Source: JBFONV01 sp040779335
GTDB taxonomy: Bacteria > Pseudomonadota > Gammaproteobacteria > Enterobacterales > Alteromonadaceae
Assembly: GCA_040779335.1 (NCBI GenBank)
Contig: JBFONV010000001.1
Location: 992,001 to 1,056,000 of the forward strand
Reading direction: 5' to 3'
DNA length: 64,000 nt
The translations under genes were made by a program, and so were the position numbers. A model generated the notes under the pieces. The model was not told where the DNA came from and did no database searches. It was given only the letters and a program-made list of their open reading frames with translations. Within the stretch, counting starts at the first letter, position 1. Each line of letters begins with the position of its first letter. This document shows positions 14,909-23,130 of this stretch, one piece after another.

Positions 14909-16930
14909 ATGTCTCTAAAAGTCGCACATAAAGTCATATTGGGCTTTGCAATTATTTTATTACTTTTACTGTTTGCCAGTATCAGTTCATTTCGGATCCT
15001 GATGGATATTAAACAGTCGACGGCACAAGTGGATGAGCTTGCTATTCCGGTACAAGACTATAGTAATAACATTCAGATCCAACTATTAAAGCAAGCAAAG
15101 CTTTCTGCACTTATCTCCAGTAGCCAAAACTTAGATGAGCTAGCAGCTTTACAAGCACAGTTTAACAATGAAGGCGAAAAATTAGCAAAGCAGGTCAATG
15201 GCTTATCTAAAATGCTAGCAGGGCAGAGTACCGAACGTTTCTTGAAAGACTTTAATGGTTTTTATACAAACTACAGCCAGTCTGTAGCGACAATGTTCGG
15301 GCATAAAGAGGCTGTATTGGCTAAAACAGCACAGCTTGGCAGTCAACAAAATGAGCTTGATCGTTATTTAGATGAGGCTGGCGCGTTATTGGTTGATTTA
15401 TCTTATTTAGAAGATGCAGATAAACAGACCTTAATCGATAGAATTGCCGGTTCTGCCGGACAAATTGAAGGTTATATTATCAATCTTACCAATTCAGCCA
15501 AAGAAATAGTGTCACTTGAGCAAATGGATGAAGTTGTCGGTTCAAAAGACACCATAGAACTGGCGATTAGCAATATAGATCAACTGTTGGTTTTTCTAAA
15601 AAGGTTAGGTGAGGAATACGATACCGATGGCTTAATTGAGCAATTTGTTGAAGAGTTCGAAAAATCTAAAAATACCTTAGTGGGTGAGAACAGTTTATTT
15701 GACTTAAAGATTGCTCAGCTTGAACATGTGAAGTCACTTAATGAATCCTTTGGTCAATCAGAAGGTTTTGCCAATCAATCCATTACTACCATCGATGAGT
15801 TACTAACGGTAGTCGCTAAGAATCTAAGAGAATTACAATTAGCTGTATTTGATAATGTCGATCGCGGTCAAACTTCAACAATCGTGATTTTGCTGGTGTT
15901 ATTTGTTACTGGCTCGGGCATCGCATTTGCTACGGTCAGAGCTATGATCATTCCGCTGAGACGTATTAACAATGTTTTATCTTATATGGCCAAAGGCGAT
16001 CTTTCTCGTCAACTCACTGTTAAATCAGAAGATGAATACGGCGAGCTATCTAAGAACGTGAATCTTGTTGTTGAAGATTTAAGACGACTCATCGCTGAGA
16101 TTAGCTCAAATGCCCATTTATTGAATAATGCTGCAGAACAATCAAGTGAAGAGATTGAACACGTGTCTCAGTCTTTACAACAACAAAAAGTGACTGTTGA
16201 GAAAGTTACCCAAATTACCGATGAATTAAACTTAAATGCCGATCATGTTTTAGAAAAAGCAACTGATGCGGAGCAAAAAATGATTCAAGCTATCGGTCAA
16301 AGTGACGAGCTAAAAACTATTGCTAATGCGACCAATGATCGCATTCATACCTTGGTTAACATGTTATCGTCAACGGCAACACTAATGGCGGTTTTACAGC
16401 GTGAATCGAATAATATTGGAGGCATTTTAGAAACCATACAAAGTATTGCCGACCAAACCAATTTATTGGCATTAAATGCTGCGATAGAAGCGGCCCGCGC
16501 TGGCGAGGCAGGCAGAGGTTTTGCTGTGGTTGCCGATGAAGTTAGGCTGCTTGCTAGTCGAACCCAGGAGTCAACGGCAGAGATCAATGCCATGATCGAG
16601 TCACTCCAAAGTCAAACCGCGAAGGCAGTTTCTGATATCGACAATGGTAAAGAAGAGGCGAATAATTGTCAGCAACATACCAATGAATTGTTGGAAACAT
16701 TGTTACTGATTAATGCGGCGATTGCCCACATGCACGAAATGAGCGCAGATATTGCCCATTCTGCAACCCAACAAAATAGTTTGAGTAATGATATAAATCT
16801 GAGCATTGCTGATATTGTTCATATGAGTCAGCAAAGTAGTGATAAGTCGTTATCAACGTTATCTTACAGTAAACAAGTTGCTTCGTTGGCGAAGAAACTC
16901 GACAAATCAGTTGATCAATTTACGGTGTAA
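14909..16930 (+). CDS. methyl-accepting chemotaxis protein
   Basis: A 673-aa chemoreceptor. TM1 is at ~8-28 (VILGFAIILLLLLFASISSF). A large helical periplasmic sensor runs to ~325, long enough for a helical-bimodular type. TM2 is at ~327-348. HAMP follows (IIPLRRINNVLSYMAKGDLS, ~349-400), then the signalling domain with the invariant hairpin tip DQTNLLALNAAIEAARAGE at ~512-530. There is no C-terminal pentapeptide for CheR. AAAGG precedes the ATG. It is transcribed alone. The ligand is unknown. Confidence 0.95.
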   Translation: MSLKVAHKVILGFAIILLLLLFASISSFRILMDIKQSTAQVDELAIPVQDYSNNIQIQLLKQAKLSALISSSQNLDELAALQAQFNNEGEKLAKQVNGLSKMLAGQSTERFLKDFNGFYTNYSQSVATMFGHKEAVLAKTAQLGSQQNELDRYLDEAGALLVDLSYLEDADKQTLIDRIAGSAGQIEGYIINLTNSAKEIVSLEQMDEVVGSKDTIELAISNIDQLLVFLKRLGEEYDTDGLIEQFVEEFEKSKNTLVGENSLFDLKIAQLEHVKSLNESFGQSEGFANQSITTIDELLTVVAKNLRELQLAVFDNVDRGQTSTIVILLVLFVTGSGIAFATVRAMIIPLRRINNVLSYMAKGDLSRQLTVKSEDEYGELSKNVNLVVEDLRRLIAEISSNAHLLNNAAEQSSEEIEHVSQSLQQQKVTVEKVTQITDELNLNADHVLEKATDAEQKMIQAIGQSDELKTIANATNDRIHTLVNMLSSTATLMAVLQRESNNIGGILETIQSIADQTNLLALNAAIEAARAGEAGRGFAVVADEVRLLASRTQESTAEINAMIESLQSQTAKAVSDIDNGKEEANNCQQHTNELLETLLLINAAIAHMHEMSADIAHSATQQNSLSNDINLSIADIVHMSQQSSDKSLSTLSYSKQVASLAKKLDKSVDQFTV

Positions 16931-16984
16931 CAATAGGCTTATATAGCGGTTATTATTAGTCGTATCATTAAACAAATTGTAGTC

Positions 16985-17023
16985 AAACACTGGCATATAT
17001 AGTGATTATATATGCCAGTGTTT
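16985..17023. terminator. perfect 17-bp inverted repeat, bidirectional terminator
   Basis: AAACACTGGCATATATA (16985-17001) is followed by five loop bases and its exact complement (17007-17023). It stands between the convergent chemoreceptor and MscS genes. T residues follow the stem on both strands (GTTT at the base), so it probably ends transcription from both sides. Confidence 0.65.
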
Positions 17024-17114
17024 AATGCTTTATCTACCTAATCTTCGTTAGCTAAAATCGCCTTTCAAGCATTAAACATTAAGAGATAAACGCTGGCCGT
17101 TATTGTCTTAAATT

Positions 17115-18020
17115 TTACTTATCTTGCCCGTTTATCTGGGTTATCAAATGTACATCACGTTGTGGGAATGGGATCTTAATATTAGCCGCTTCAAGTGCTA
17201 AATAAATGCTTTCATAAGCCTTATATTTTGCCGCATATAAATTACAGGTTGGTGTCCATAACCTGATTGCAATGTTGATGGCGCTATCACCGAATTCATC
17301 AATGCCTATTTGTGGCGAGCGTTGTTCACCTATTATGTCTAATTTCTTGATGGTTTTCTCAATTAAAGCGACTGCTTCAAGTGGATTAGTGTCGTAGGAA
17401 ACGCCTACTTTTAACTGCAATAACGAATCATGCTTAGAGTTATGTAGTACTTCACCAACGATGTGCTTGTTTGGGATCATGATTTCAACATCATCTTCAT
17501 CTTTTAAAATCGTATAGGCCAAGAGCACTTCTTTTACTAAGCCGGTTACCCCTTGTACCGTAATAGTATCGCCAACCACAAACGGTCTAATAATAATGAT
17601 ATTAAAGCCTGCTGCGTAGTTGGCTAAAAGTCCTTGTAATGCTAAACCAGCGCCTAACGATATTGCACCAATGGCGGCAATAAAAGGGGTGACACTAATT
17701 CCCAATTTACTGAGCGCGATAATGGATATCAGGATCACTAAAATCATTTTGGTGGTGTTAGTTAAAAACCGACTTAGCGTGACATCAAGCTTATGACGCT
17801 CACAAATACGGAGTACTAAATTGGCGATCTTGCCGGCAAACACATAACCAATAATAAATATGATAAACGCGCCAACTAGTTGAAAACTATAGTTAGCAAA
17901 AAAGTCGATGATCAAATTATAAAAGTAGGTGACTTGATCGATTTCTTCTTTAAGCAACTCGGTAGGATTGATAGGTAAGGCTGCTTGTGTTGTTGCCGCG
18001 TCGGCGCTGGTTGTTGACAT
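17115..18020 (-). CDS. mechanosensitive ion channel, MscS family
   Basis: A 301-aa small-conductance mechanosensitive channel that releases solutes on hypo-osmotic shock. Three TM helices lie at ~42-62, ~85-105 and ~108-140. The pore-lining helix shows the Gly/Ala pattern GAISLGAGLALQGLLANYAAG, followed by RPFVVGDTITVQGVTGLVKE of the beta domain. The ATG at 18020 is preferred because GGAG is six bases upstream; an in-frame TTG at 18056 has none. It follows the thioesterase gene on the same strand. Confidence 0.92.
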   Translation of the reverse strand: MSTTSADAATTQAALPINPTELLKEEIDQVTYFYNLIIDFFANYSFQLVGAFIIFIIGYVFAGKIANLVLRICERHKLDVTLSRFLTNTTKMILVILISIIALSKLGISVTPFIAAIGAISLGAGLALQGLLANYAAGFNIIIIRPFVVGDTITVQGVTGLVKEVLLAYTILKDEDDVEIMIPNKHIVGEVLHNSKHDSLLQLKVGVSYDTNPLEAVALIEKTIKKLDIIGEQRSPQIGIDEFGDSAINIAIRLWTPTCNLYAAKYKAYESIYLALEAANIKIPFPQRDVHLITQINGQDK

Positions 18021-18056
18021 GATATTCTCCAACATAGTTGATATTTTTAATGACAA

Positions 18057-18533
18057 TTAAGCTTGTTGTGGGCTCATGCTATCGGGCATTTTTACCGCAA
18101 TAACTTGCCCAAGCGCACATACAATATTATTAGCGGTTACGCTAACATCAACGATTACTTTGCGCTCTTTCACTTCGACAATATTACTGGTTAACGTTAG
18201 CTCGGTGCCTAGTGGTGTTGGCGCCTTATAATCAACCTTTAGAGAGCCAGTAACAAATCTAAGCGCCGGGAGAGAGCCTATTGGACGATTGGCCGCTTTA
18301 TAAGCTGCAGCAGATGCACTGGCGGTACCATGACAGTCAATTAACGAAGCAATCAGGCCACCGTATACAAAGCCAGGAATAGCAATATGGTGCTCTTTGG
18401 GCGTAAAGTGGGCGATAGCGCTCTCACCCTGCCAGTAGCTCTTTAATTGATGGCCTTGTGGGTTGTTGCTACCACAACCATAACAATGACTTAATTCTTC
18501 GGGGTAACAATCTTGAATGGCAGTGATACTCAT
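18057..18533 (-). CDS. PaaI-type hotdog-fold thioesterase
   Basis: A 158-aa hotdog protein. It has a Cys-rich start, HCYGCGSNNPQGHQLKSYW, seen in many YiiD/PaaI relatives. The hotdog core is GFVYGGLIASLIDCHGTASA (G-G-x-x-x-x-x-x-D active-site region, ~55-72), then SLKVDYKAPTPLGTELTLT. It probably cleaves an acyl-CoA; the chain is unknown. It lies 36 bases upstream of the MscS start. Confidence 0.85.
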   Translation of the reverse strand: MSITAIQDCYPEELSHCYGCGSNNPQGHQLKSYWQGESAIAHFTPKEHHIAIPGFVYGGLIASLIDCHGTASASAAAYKAANRPIGSLPALRFVTGSLKVDYKAPTPLGTELTLTSNIVEVKERKVIVDVSVTANNIVCALGQVIAVKMPDSMSPQQA

Positions 18534-18631
18534 TTTATTATCCTAGTGTTAGGTAAATATAGGCCTTGGCATTCTATCTAAATTTCTATAAAAGGATATA
18601 CGCTAAGCCATTAAATTTTAGTGAAAATTTA

Positions 18632-19072
18632 TTATTTAGAGGGCTTGGTAGTGCTTCTATACGCCAAAAATTGTGGCAAATCATCGTTAATATCAAACCA
18701 AGACACTTTCGTTTTTGTATAAATATGAGCATCTGGCTCTAGCTCGTTGGCGGTATCAATAGTTGCTATGGCTACCTCAATGGTATTGTCTGCTTTGTTG
18801 TATTGCGAGCAAAACAGTAAACTGGAACCACAGGTGTCGCAAAAATAGCGAATACTTTGATTATCTGCTTGAAATTGTTTGATATGCTCTTCACCTTCAA
18901 GCCAGTGAAAGTGTACGTTTTTTACTTCACCAAACGTTGAGAATGCCGCGCCATGAAATTTTTGGCACATGGTGCAGTGACAATGAGCAATGTGTGGCAT
19001 AAACGCATCAATTTGAAAACGGATAAGTCCACATAAACAGCTTCCAGTATAAACAGGTTTACTTTTATTCAT
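18632..19072 (-). CDS. GFA/CENP-V family zinc protein
   Basis: A 146-aa protein with the GFA domain (glutathione-dependent formaldehyde-activating enzyme family). The zinc ligands are visible: GSCLCGLIRF (CxC, ~11-16), HCHCTMCQKFHGAAFS (CxxC, ~33-45) and FCDTCGSSL (CxxC). Family members bind zinc; the originally claimed formaldehyde reaction is disputed for many. It is 4 kb from frmA and on a different transcript, so a role in formaldehyde metabolism is not implied. AAGGGAA precedes the ATG. Confidence 0.9.
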   Translation of the reverse strand: MNKSKPVYTGSCLCGLIRFQIDAFMPHIAHCHCTMCQKFHGAAFSTFGEVKNVHFHWLEGEEHIKQFQADNQSIRYFCDTCGSSLLFCSQYNKADNTIEVAIATIDTANELEPDAHIYTKTKVSWFDINDDLPQFLAYRSTTKPSK

Positions 19073-19107
19073 ATTGATTCCCTTGGCTGTAAGTAAAATT
19101 TAAGTGG

Positions 19108-19503
19108 TTAAATTTCTCTTTCCATAATCGCGATCATCTGTTCGCTGCCGCCCGTTGCGTCTGTAGGCATGATCATTTGCACTAAACGCCAACCTTGTTT
19201 GCCGTGTTCAGATAACACCTCGTCGACCTTAGCAGTACCTTTTTTAAACCAACCAAAAGTAAATTTTATTGGTACTGTTTGGTATTCAAATTGTTTTTTA
19301 TTCTCTTGGGGATCAAGTTTACTTATTTCGATTTCAAATGCAGATGCTAACGCTTTTTTTGATTGTAATGATATGGCTCCTTCGTTTTCTATGCGCTGAA
19401 TGGTGCGTAAATTCAAGCCAGCAGCAATAGATAATTCATCCTGCGACCACAAACGTTCCTTACGAAGTTTTACTACTGTGTCGATATCTATTTTCATAAT
19501 CAT
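19108..19503 (-). CDS. XRE-family HTH regulator fused to DUF4177-like domain
   Basis: A 131-aa protein. The N-terminal helix-turn-helix is clear: LRKERLWSQDELSIAAGLNL then RTIQRIENEGAISLQSKKAL, an XRE/Cro type ending near residue 65. The C-terminal half, FEYQTVPIKFTF .. LSEHGKQGWRLVQMI, resembles the small DUF4177 beta-alpha domain (EY..V.....LN..G.xGWELV). Start is at the ATG of 19503 or, two codons later, 19497. It is probably a transcriptional regulator; the ligand and targets are unknown. Confidence 0.82.
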   Translation of the reverse strand: MIMKIDIDTVVKLRKERLWSQDELSIAAGLNLRTIQRIENEGAISLQSKKALASAFEIEISKLDPQENKKQFEYQTVPIKFTFGWFKKGTAKVDEVLSEHGKQGWRLVQMIMPTDATGGSEQMIAIMEREI

Positions 19504-19668
19504 GTAGCCTGTGTTTCTTTGTCAAGTATTAATGGAACGCTAGATTGCCCCCTTTTATAACTAACTTCTACGGCAAAGTCCTGTCGCAAAGGCGACAAAA
19601 TCACGCATTTTTTACGACAGTACCACGACATTTAGCTTGAAGGAACCTTGATTTACTTTGTAATGCTC

Positions 19669-20400
19669 TTAATTATTAGCCCAATCGATGATCGAATTTG
19701 CCAGTGCTTGTGGATACTCTAGCGGTAACATATGACAACTCCCCGGCACTATGGTGGCATGCGCATTTTTATTGTTGTGGCAAAAATGTTTAAGCCATTG
19801 TTGATTAATAAGGGGATCTTTTTCGCTGCAATAAAAGACTATCGGCGAGTTAACTTTGCTGAGCTCATCCGTTAAGTCTTTTCTGTGGGATGTCGATGTT
19901 AACTGCTGGATAAGTACTGATTCTCCTAGGTCTTTATCCATAGTGACTATGGTATAGATTGCTTGTTTTACCCTTTGCTCATGGTCTATTGAAGCACCTT
20001 CATTTGAAGGGTTATCTAACATGGCAAGCGCTCGTTTTTGGCTAATACCACTATAACCATGTTGATTTACCCAAGCCAAAATATCTGTTCGTTGTTGTAA
20101 TTCATCCGTATTTAATGAACATGGACTATTGGCGATAACAAACAGGCGTGCGATTTTTTCAGGGTATTTGCTTGCAAGGTATGCGGCGAGGTATCCTCCC
20201 AATGAAAAGCCAACTAATTGCACTTTTTCTTCAACAAGAGCAGCAAGTAAGGTTGTCAGCATTTCATCAACATTATCAACGTTAGGAATAGGCAGGTGAA
20301 CTAGGTCGAACTGAGTCTCTAGATAAGGAACAAGCTTTTTCCATAACTGTTCATTACACATAGTGCCCGGTATTAAATAAAGCTTTTCCATTATTACCAT
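19669..20400 (-). CDS. alpha/beta hydrolase
   Basis: A 243-aa alpha/beta-fold hydrolase. It has the nucleophile elbow GFSLGGYLAAYLA (Ser ~84), an N-terminal LIPGTMCNEQLWKKL oxyanion loop, and a late VPGSCHMLPLEYP with the catalytic His. YCSEKDPLI probably carries the acid. It resembles small carboxylesterases or BioH-like proteins; the substrate is unknown. Starts are possible at the ATG of 20400 or of 20391 (MEKLYLIPG). It diverges from a lipoprotein esterase gene. Confidence 0.85.
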   Translation of the reverse strand: MVIMEKLYLIPGTMCNEQLWKKLVPYLETQFDLVHLPIPNVDNVDEMLTTLLAALVEEKVQLVGFSLGGYLAAYLASKYPEKIARLFVIANSPCSLNTDELQQRTDILAWVNQHGYSGISQKRALAMLDNPSNEGASIDHEQRVKQAIYTIVTMDKDLGESVLIQQLTSTSHRKDLTDELSKVNSPIVFYCSEKDPLINQQWLKHFCHNNKNAHATIVPGSCHMLPLEYPQALANSIIDWANN

Positions 20401-20495
20401 CTTGTAACTATTCGAATGAGCGATTCATTTACGCTTTTTATAAAATAACCCTGTATACTATATTAACTTTTTTTAAATAAGATACTGAATAATTT

Positions 20496-21311
20496 ATGAA
20501 AATTATTGTGGTTTGTTTGTTGAGTATTTTTGGGTTATTTGCTTGTGGCGGTAGTAATAGCAATAGCGGGAACCATCAAGATAATGTCCCAGTAAATACA
20601 GTGCCTGATAATAATGTCAACGAAATAAGTTCTGAACTGGCAATTCCAAATAATCAAAACGTGGATAGCTATAAAATACTGTTTTATGGTAATAGTCATA
20701 TTACTCATTTATCAGCACCACTGGGGATGATGTTTCAGCAAGGTAAGCCCGATAAGCAAGTGATGATAAGTTCTTCATTGAGTCTTCAATATTTGGCTGA
20801 ACGGCTGGAAAATGACGCTGATGTTGCAAGATTAACTGGAGAGAACTGGACACATGTTATCTTTCAAGCGCAAAAATATTCTCAAAGTGGTTCGTTTAAA
20901 TATCCAACTATCGCAGCTGAAACTTGGGTTAAAAAAGCGAAAGCGCAAAATGCGACACCGATCATGTTTCCAGAGCATCCACAACGAGGTCGTGTTAAGG
21001 AAGCACGTATGGTCCACTATATTCATTTAACTATCGCAACAAATGAAGCAAGCTGTGTGGCGCCAGTTGGGCTAGCCTGGGATTTGGCCTTGAGCCTTAA
21101 GCCTGATTTAGCTATGCATGACGCGGATGGAAATCATGCTTCTGCGTTAGGAAAAGTGTTAACTGCGATGGTCTTTTATCAGGTGATAACAGGGGAATCC
21201 GCGGATCTACTGCCTTATATAGCTGGGCTAAGCGCGGATCAAGAAACTCAAGATTTTTTCGGTCAAGTTGCTTCGCAAGCCATCCAAGAAAATATCGCCT
21301 GTGATTTTTAA
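20496..21311 (+). CDS. SGNH/GDSL-like lipoprotein hydrolase
   Basis: A 271-aa lipoprotein: signal MKIIVVCLLSIFGLFACGGS with a lipobox ending at Cys17, followed by a Ser/Asn-rich linker. The SGNH fold is suggested by block I LFYGNSHITHLS (Ser nucleophile ~70), an aromatic/Gln region HVIFQAQKYS, and the terminal DADGNHASALGKVL carrying Asp and His as in block V. It is an outer-membrane-anchored esterase by inference; the substrate is unknown. Confidence 0.72.
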   Translation: MKIIVVCLLSIFGLFACGGSNSNSGNHQDNVPVNTVPDNNVNEISSELAIPNNQNVDSYKILFYGNSHITHLSAPLGMMFQQGKPDKQVMISSSLSLQYLAERLENDADVARLTGENWTHVIFQAQKYSQSGSFKYPTIAAETWVKKAKAQNATPIMFPEHPQRGRVKEARMVHYIHLTIATNEASCVAPVGLAWDLALSLKPDLAMHDADGNHASALGKVLTAMVFYQVITGESADLLPYIAGLSADQETQDFFGQVASQAIQENIACDF

Positions 21312-21408
21312 GTAGCGGTGAAACAGAGGTGAAATATAGTCGTCAATATCTCACCTTTATTTTCGTTGCGGTTACGCCATAGCCAACTGTAGCTGCATTA
21401 TGGCTATG

Positions 21409-21975
21409 TTATCGGTTGTAAATAGGATTAAGTAAACCGTACGCATAGCTGTCATACCATATATCATTTACTTGAAAGTCTGATCTAAGCAGCCCTTCAC
21501 GTTTCAATAACAGTTTCTCCATGACACGGCAACTGGCGGTATTGACGGTCGCGCAATGAGCAATAATTTTTCGTACTTGCACTTGCTCGAATAAATAATG
21601 TATCAGCGCACTTCCAGCCTCAGTAATATAGCCTTTACCTTGGGCATTATTTAGCGCTAAATAGCCAATTTCAACCCGTTGACATTCAATGCTATCAACA
21701 CGAAAGCCAATGCTGCCAATAAATTGGTCAGTACTTTTATCGTGGATCATTAAGGTTAACCAATGGTTTTCTTGTTGTTGCCAAGGCTTGATCCTATCAT
21801 CAAATTTTTTCTGTACATCACTGTCACTTAGCATAGGTCCAATAAACTGCATAAGCTGAGGATCACACTGCAATTGCTTAAATTGCGGTAAATGCTCGCG
21901 ATTCATTAAAGTCAGCTGTAGTCTATTGGTGGTTAGTGACAAACTCTGTGTTGTGATAATGTCTAACTTCATCAT
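21409..21975 (-). CDS. GNAT family N-acetyltransferase (RimJ/RimL-like)
   Basis: A 188-aa acetyltransferase of the RimJ/RimL branch. Signatures are TNRLQLTLMNREHLPQFKQL at the start, SIGFRVDSIECQRVEIGYLA, and NNAQGKGYITEAGSALIHYL for acetyl-CoA binding, then VNTASCRVMEKLLLKREG. Targets of such enzymes are protein N-termini or small molecules. Two adjacent ATGs (21975, 21972) are possible starts. It diverges from the SDR gene. Confidence 0.9.
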   Translation of the reverse strand: MMKLDIITTQSLSLTTNRLQLTLMNREHLPQFKQLQCDPQLMQFIGPMLSDSDVQKKFDDRIKPWQQQENHWLTLMIHDKSTDQFIGSIGFRVDSIECQRVEIGYLALNNAQGKGYITEAGSALIHYLFEQVQVRKIIAHCATVNTASCRVMEKLLLKREGLLRSDFQVNDIWYDSYAYGLLNPIYNR

Positions 21976-22076
21976 TTATCTATTTTTATTTTATTTTCTA
22001 TTGGGCATACTAACGCATCTTTATTTATTTTTGCTTATTTTTTTGTATCAAATAAAGCGTTATCAGGAGCATTGTT

Positions 22077-22742
22077 ATGAACAAAAATATTGTTATTACT
22101 GGCGCGAATCGCGGCATAGGTTTAGCGTTAACCCGAGTTTTTCACCAACAGGGCGATACGGTTTACGCACTGTGTCGACACTCATCAGATGAATTAGATG
22201 CATTAAATGTTAAGGTTATTACCAATGTTGATGTAGCAACTGAAGCGGGCTTGGCGTTAATGTCACAATGCTTATCAAGCGTTAACATAGATGTACTGGT
22301 TTGCAATGCGGGTATTTTACGTGATGAGAGTTTAACTAAACTAAATATTGATACCATACGTGAACAATTTGAAGTGAATGCTTTGGCGCCACTTCGGGTA
22401 GTTGAAGCATTACAACATAACTTAGTCAGCGATAGTAAGATCGCCATGATCACCTCGCGTATGGGATCGATTGCTGATAATGGCTCAGGTGGTCGCTATG
22501 GCTACAGAATGAGTAAAGCAGCTTTAAACGCGGCATCTATGTCTTTGGCAAAAGATTTAGCACCGAGAAATATCGCGGTGGGTACTTATCATCCAGGATA
22601 TGTACAAACCGACATGGTTAATCATAGTGGTGATATCAGCAGTAACGAATGTGCTCAGCGTTTAGTCGGGCTGATCAATGAGTTGACTATGCAAGAAAGC
22701 GGTGTATTTAAGCATTCGAATGGTCAGATATTACCTTGGTAG
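22077..22742 (+). CDS. short-chain dehydrogenase (CsgA/C-factor-like)
   Basis: A 221-aa SDR. It shows TGANRGIGLALTRVFHQ (cofactor loop, ~8-24), VLVCNAGIL (~79-87), ITSRMGSIADNGSGGRYGYR with the Ser and Tyr, and MSKAALNAAS (YxxxK), then TYHPGYVQTDM. The short length and the YGYRMSKAALN motif match the C-factor/sniffer-type SDRs rather than FabG. AGGAGC precedes the ATG. Its end overlaps the next gene by 7 bases, implying translational coupling with the ATL protein. Confidence 0.88.
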   Translation: MNKNIVITGANRGIGLALTRVFHQQGDTVYALCRHSSDELDALNVKVITNVDVATEAGLALMSQCLSSVNIDVLVCNAGILRDESLTKLNIDTIREQFEVNALAPLRVVEALQHNLVSDSKIAMITSRMGSIADNGSGGRYGYRMSKAALNAASMSLAKDLAPRNIAVGTYHPGYVQTDMVNHSGDISSNECAQRLVGLINELTMQESGVFKHSNGQILPW

Positions 22743-23098
22743 CTGCTATCAAACCGCACTACATTCGTATTTGGCAAACCGTGCAAGCAATTCCGCTAGG
22801 AAAAGTCGCCAGTTATGGTCAAGTGGCTGATTTAGCAGGGTTACCAGGACGTTCTCGATTGGTGGGTAAAGCGCTGGGAAATGTACCTGACGGTGGTTGG
22901 CGAGGACGTGACGTACCTTGGTATCGGGTTATAAATTCACAAGGAAAAATTTCGTTTTTACCCAGCAGCGAAAATTTCGAGCGTCAAAAACAAGCGTTGC
23001 AAGATGAGCAAATCGTTGTGATTGGGACTCGGATCCGGTTGCGTGATTTTCAGTGGCAACCGGATCTCAACGAACTATTATACGCGCTTGAGTATTAA
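22736..23098 (+). CDS. alkyltransferase-like (ATL) DNA repair protein
   Basis: A 120-aa MGMT-family DNA-binding protein. It has GKVASYGQVADLAGLPGRSR (winged helix with the Arg-finger region), VGKALGNVPDG, and PWYRVINSQGKISF. In true O6-alkylguanine transferases the last site is PCHRV with the acceptor Cys; here it is PWYRV, the ATL signature, so the protein should bind alkylated bases and flag them for nucleotide excision repair rather than repair them itself. TTG at 22736 is the only start that fits, overlapping the SDR stop. Confidence 0.9.
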   Translation: MVAAIKPHYIRIWQTVQAIPLGKVASYGQVADLAGLPGRSRLVGKALGNVPDGGWRGRDVPWYRVINSQGKISFLPSSENFERQKQALQDEQIVVIGTRIRLRDFQWQPDLNELLYALEY

Positions 23099-23130
23099 GT
23101 TATTTTAACTCAGGTTAAGTTGTATTGTGG

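Noticed and set aside
19570..19640. Possible LexA-like or inverted repeat (TGTCGC..GCGACA) upstream of the XRE gene
   Set aside because: It does not match CTG-N10-CAG and the arms are only six bases; could be an operator but nothing supports it.
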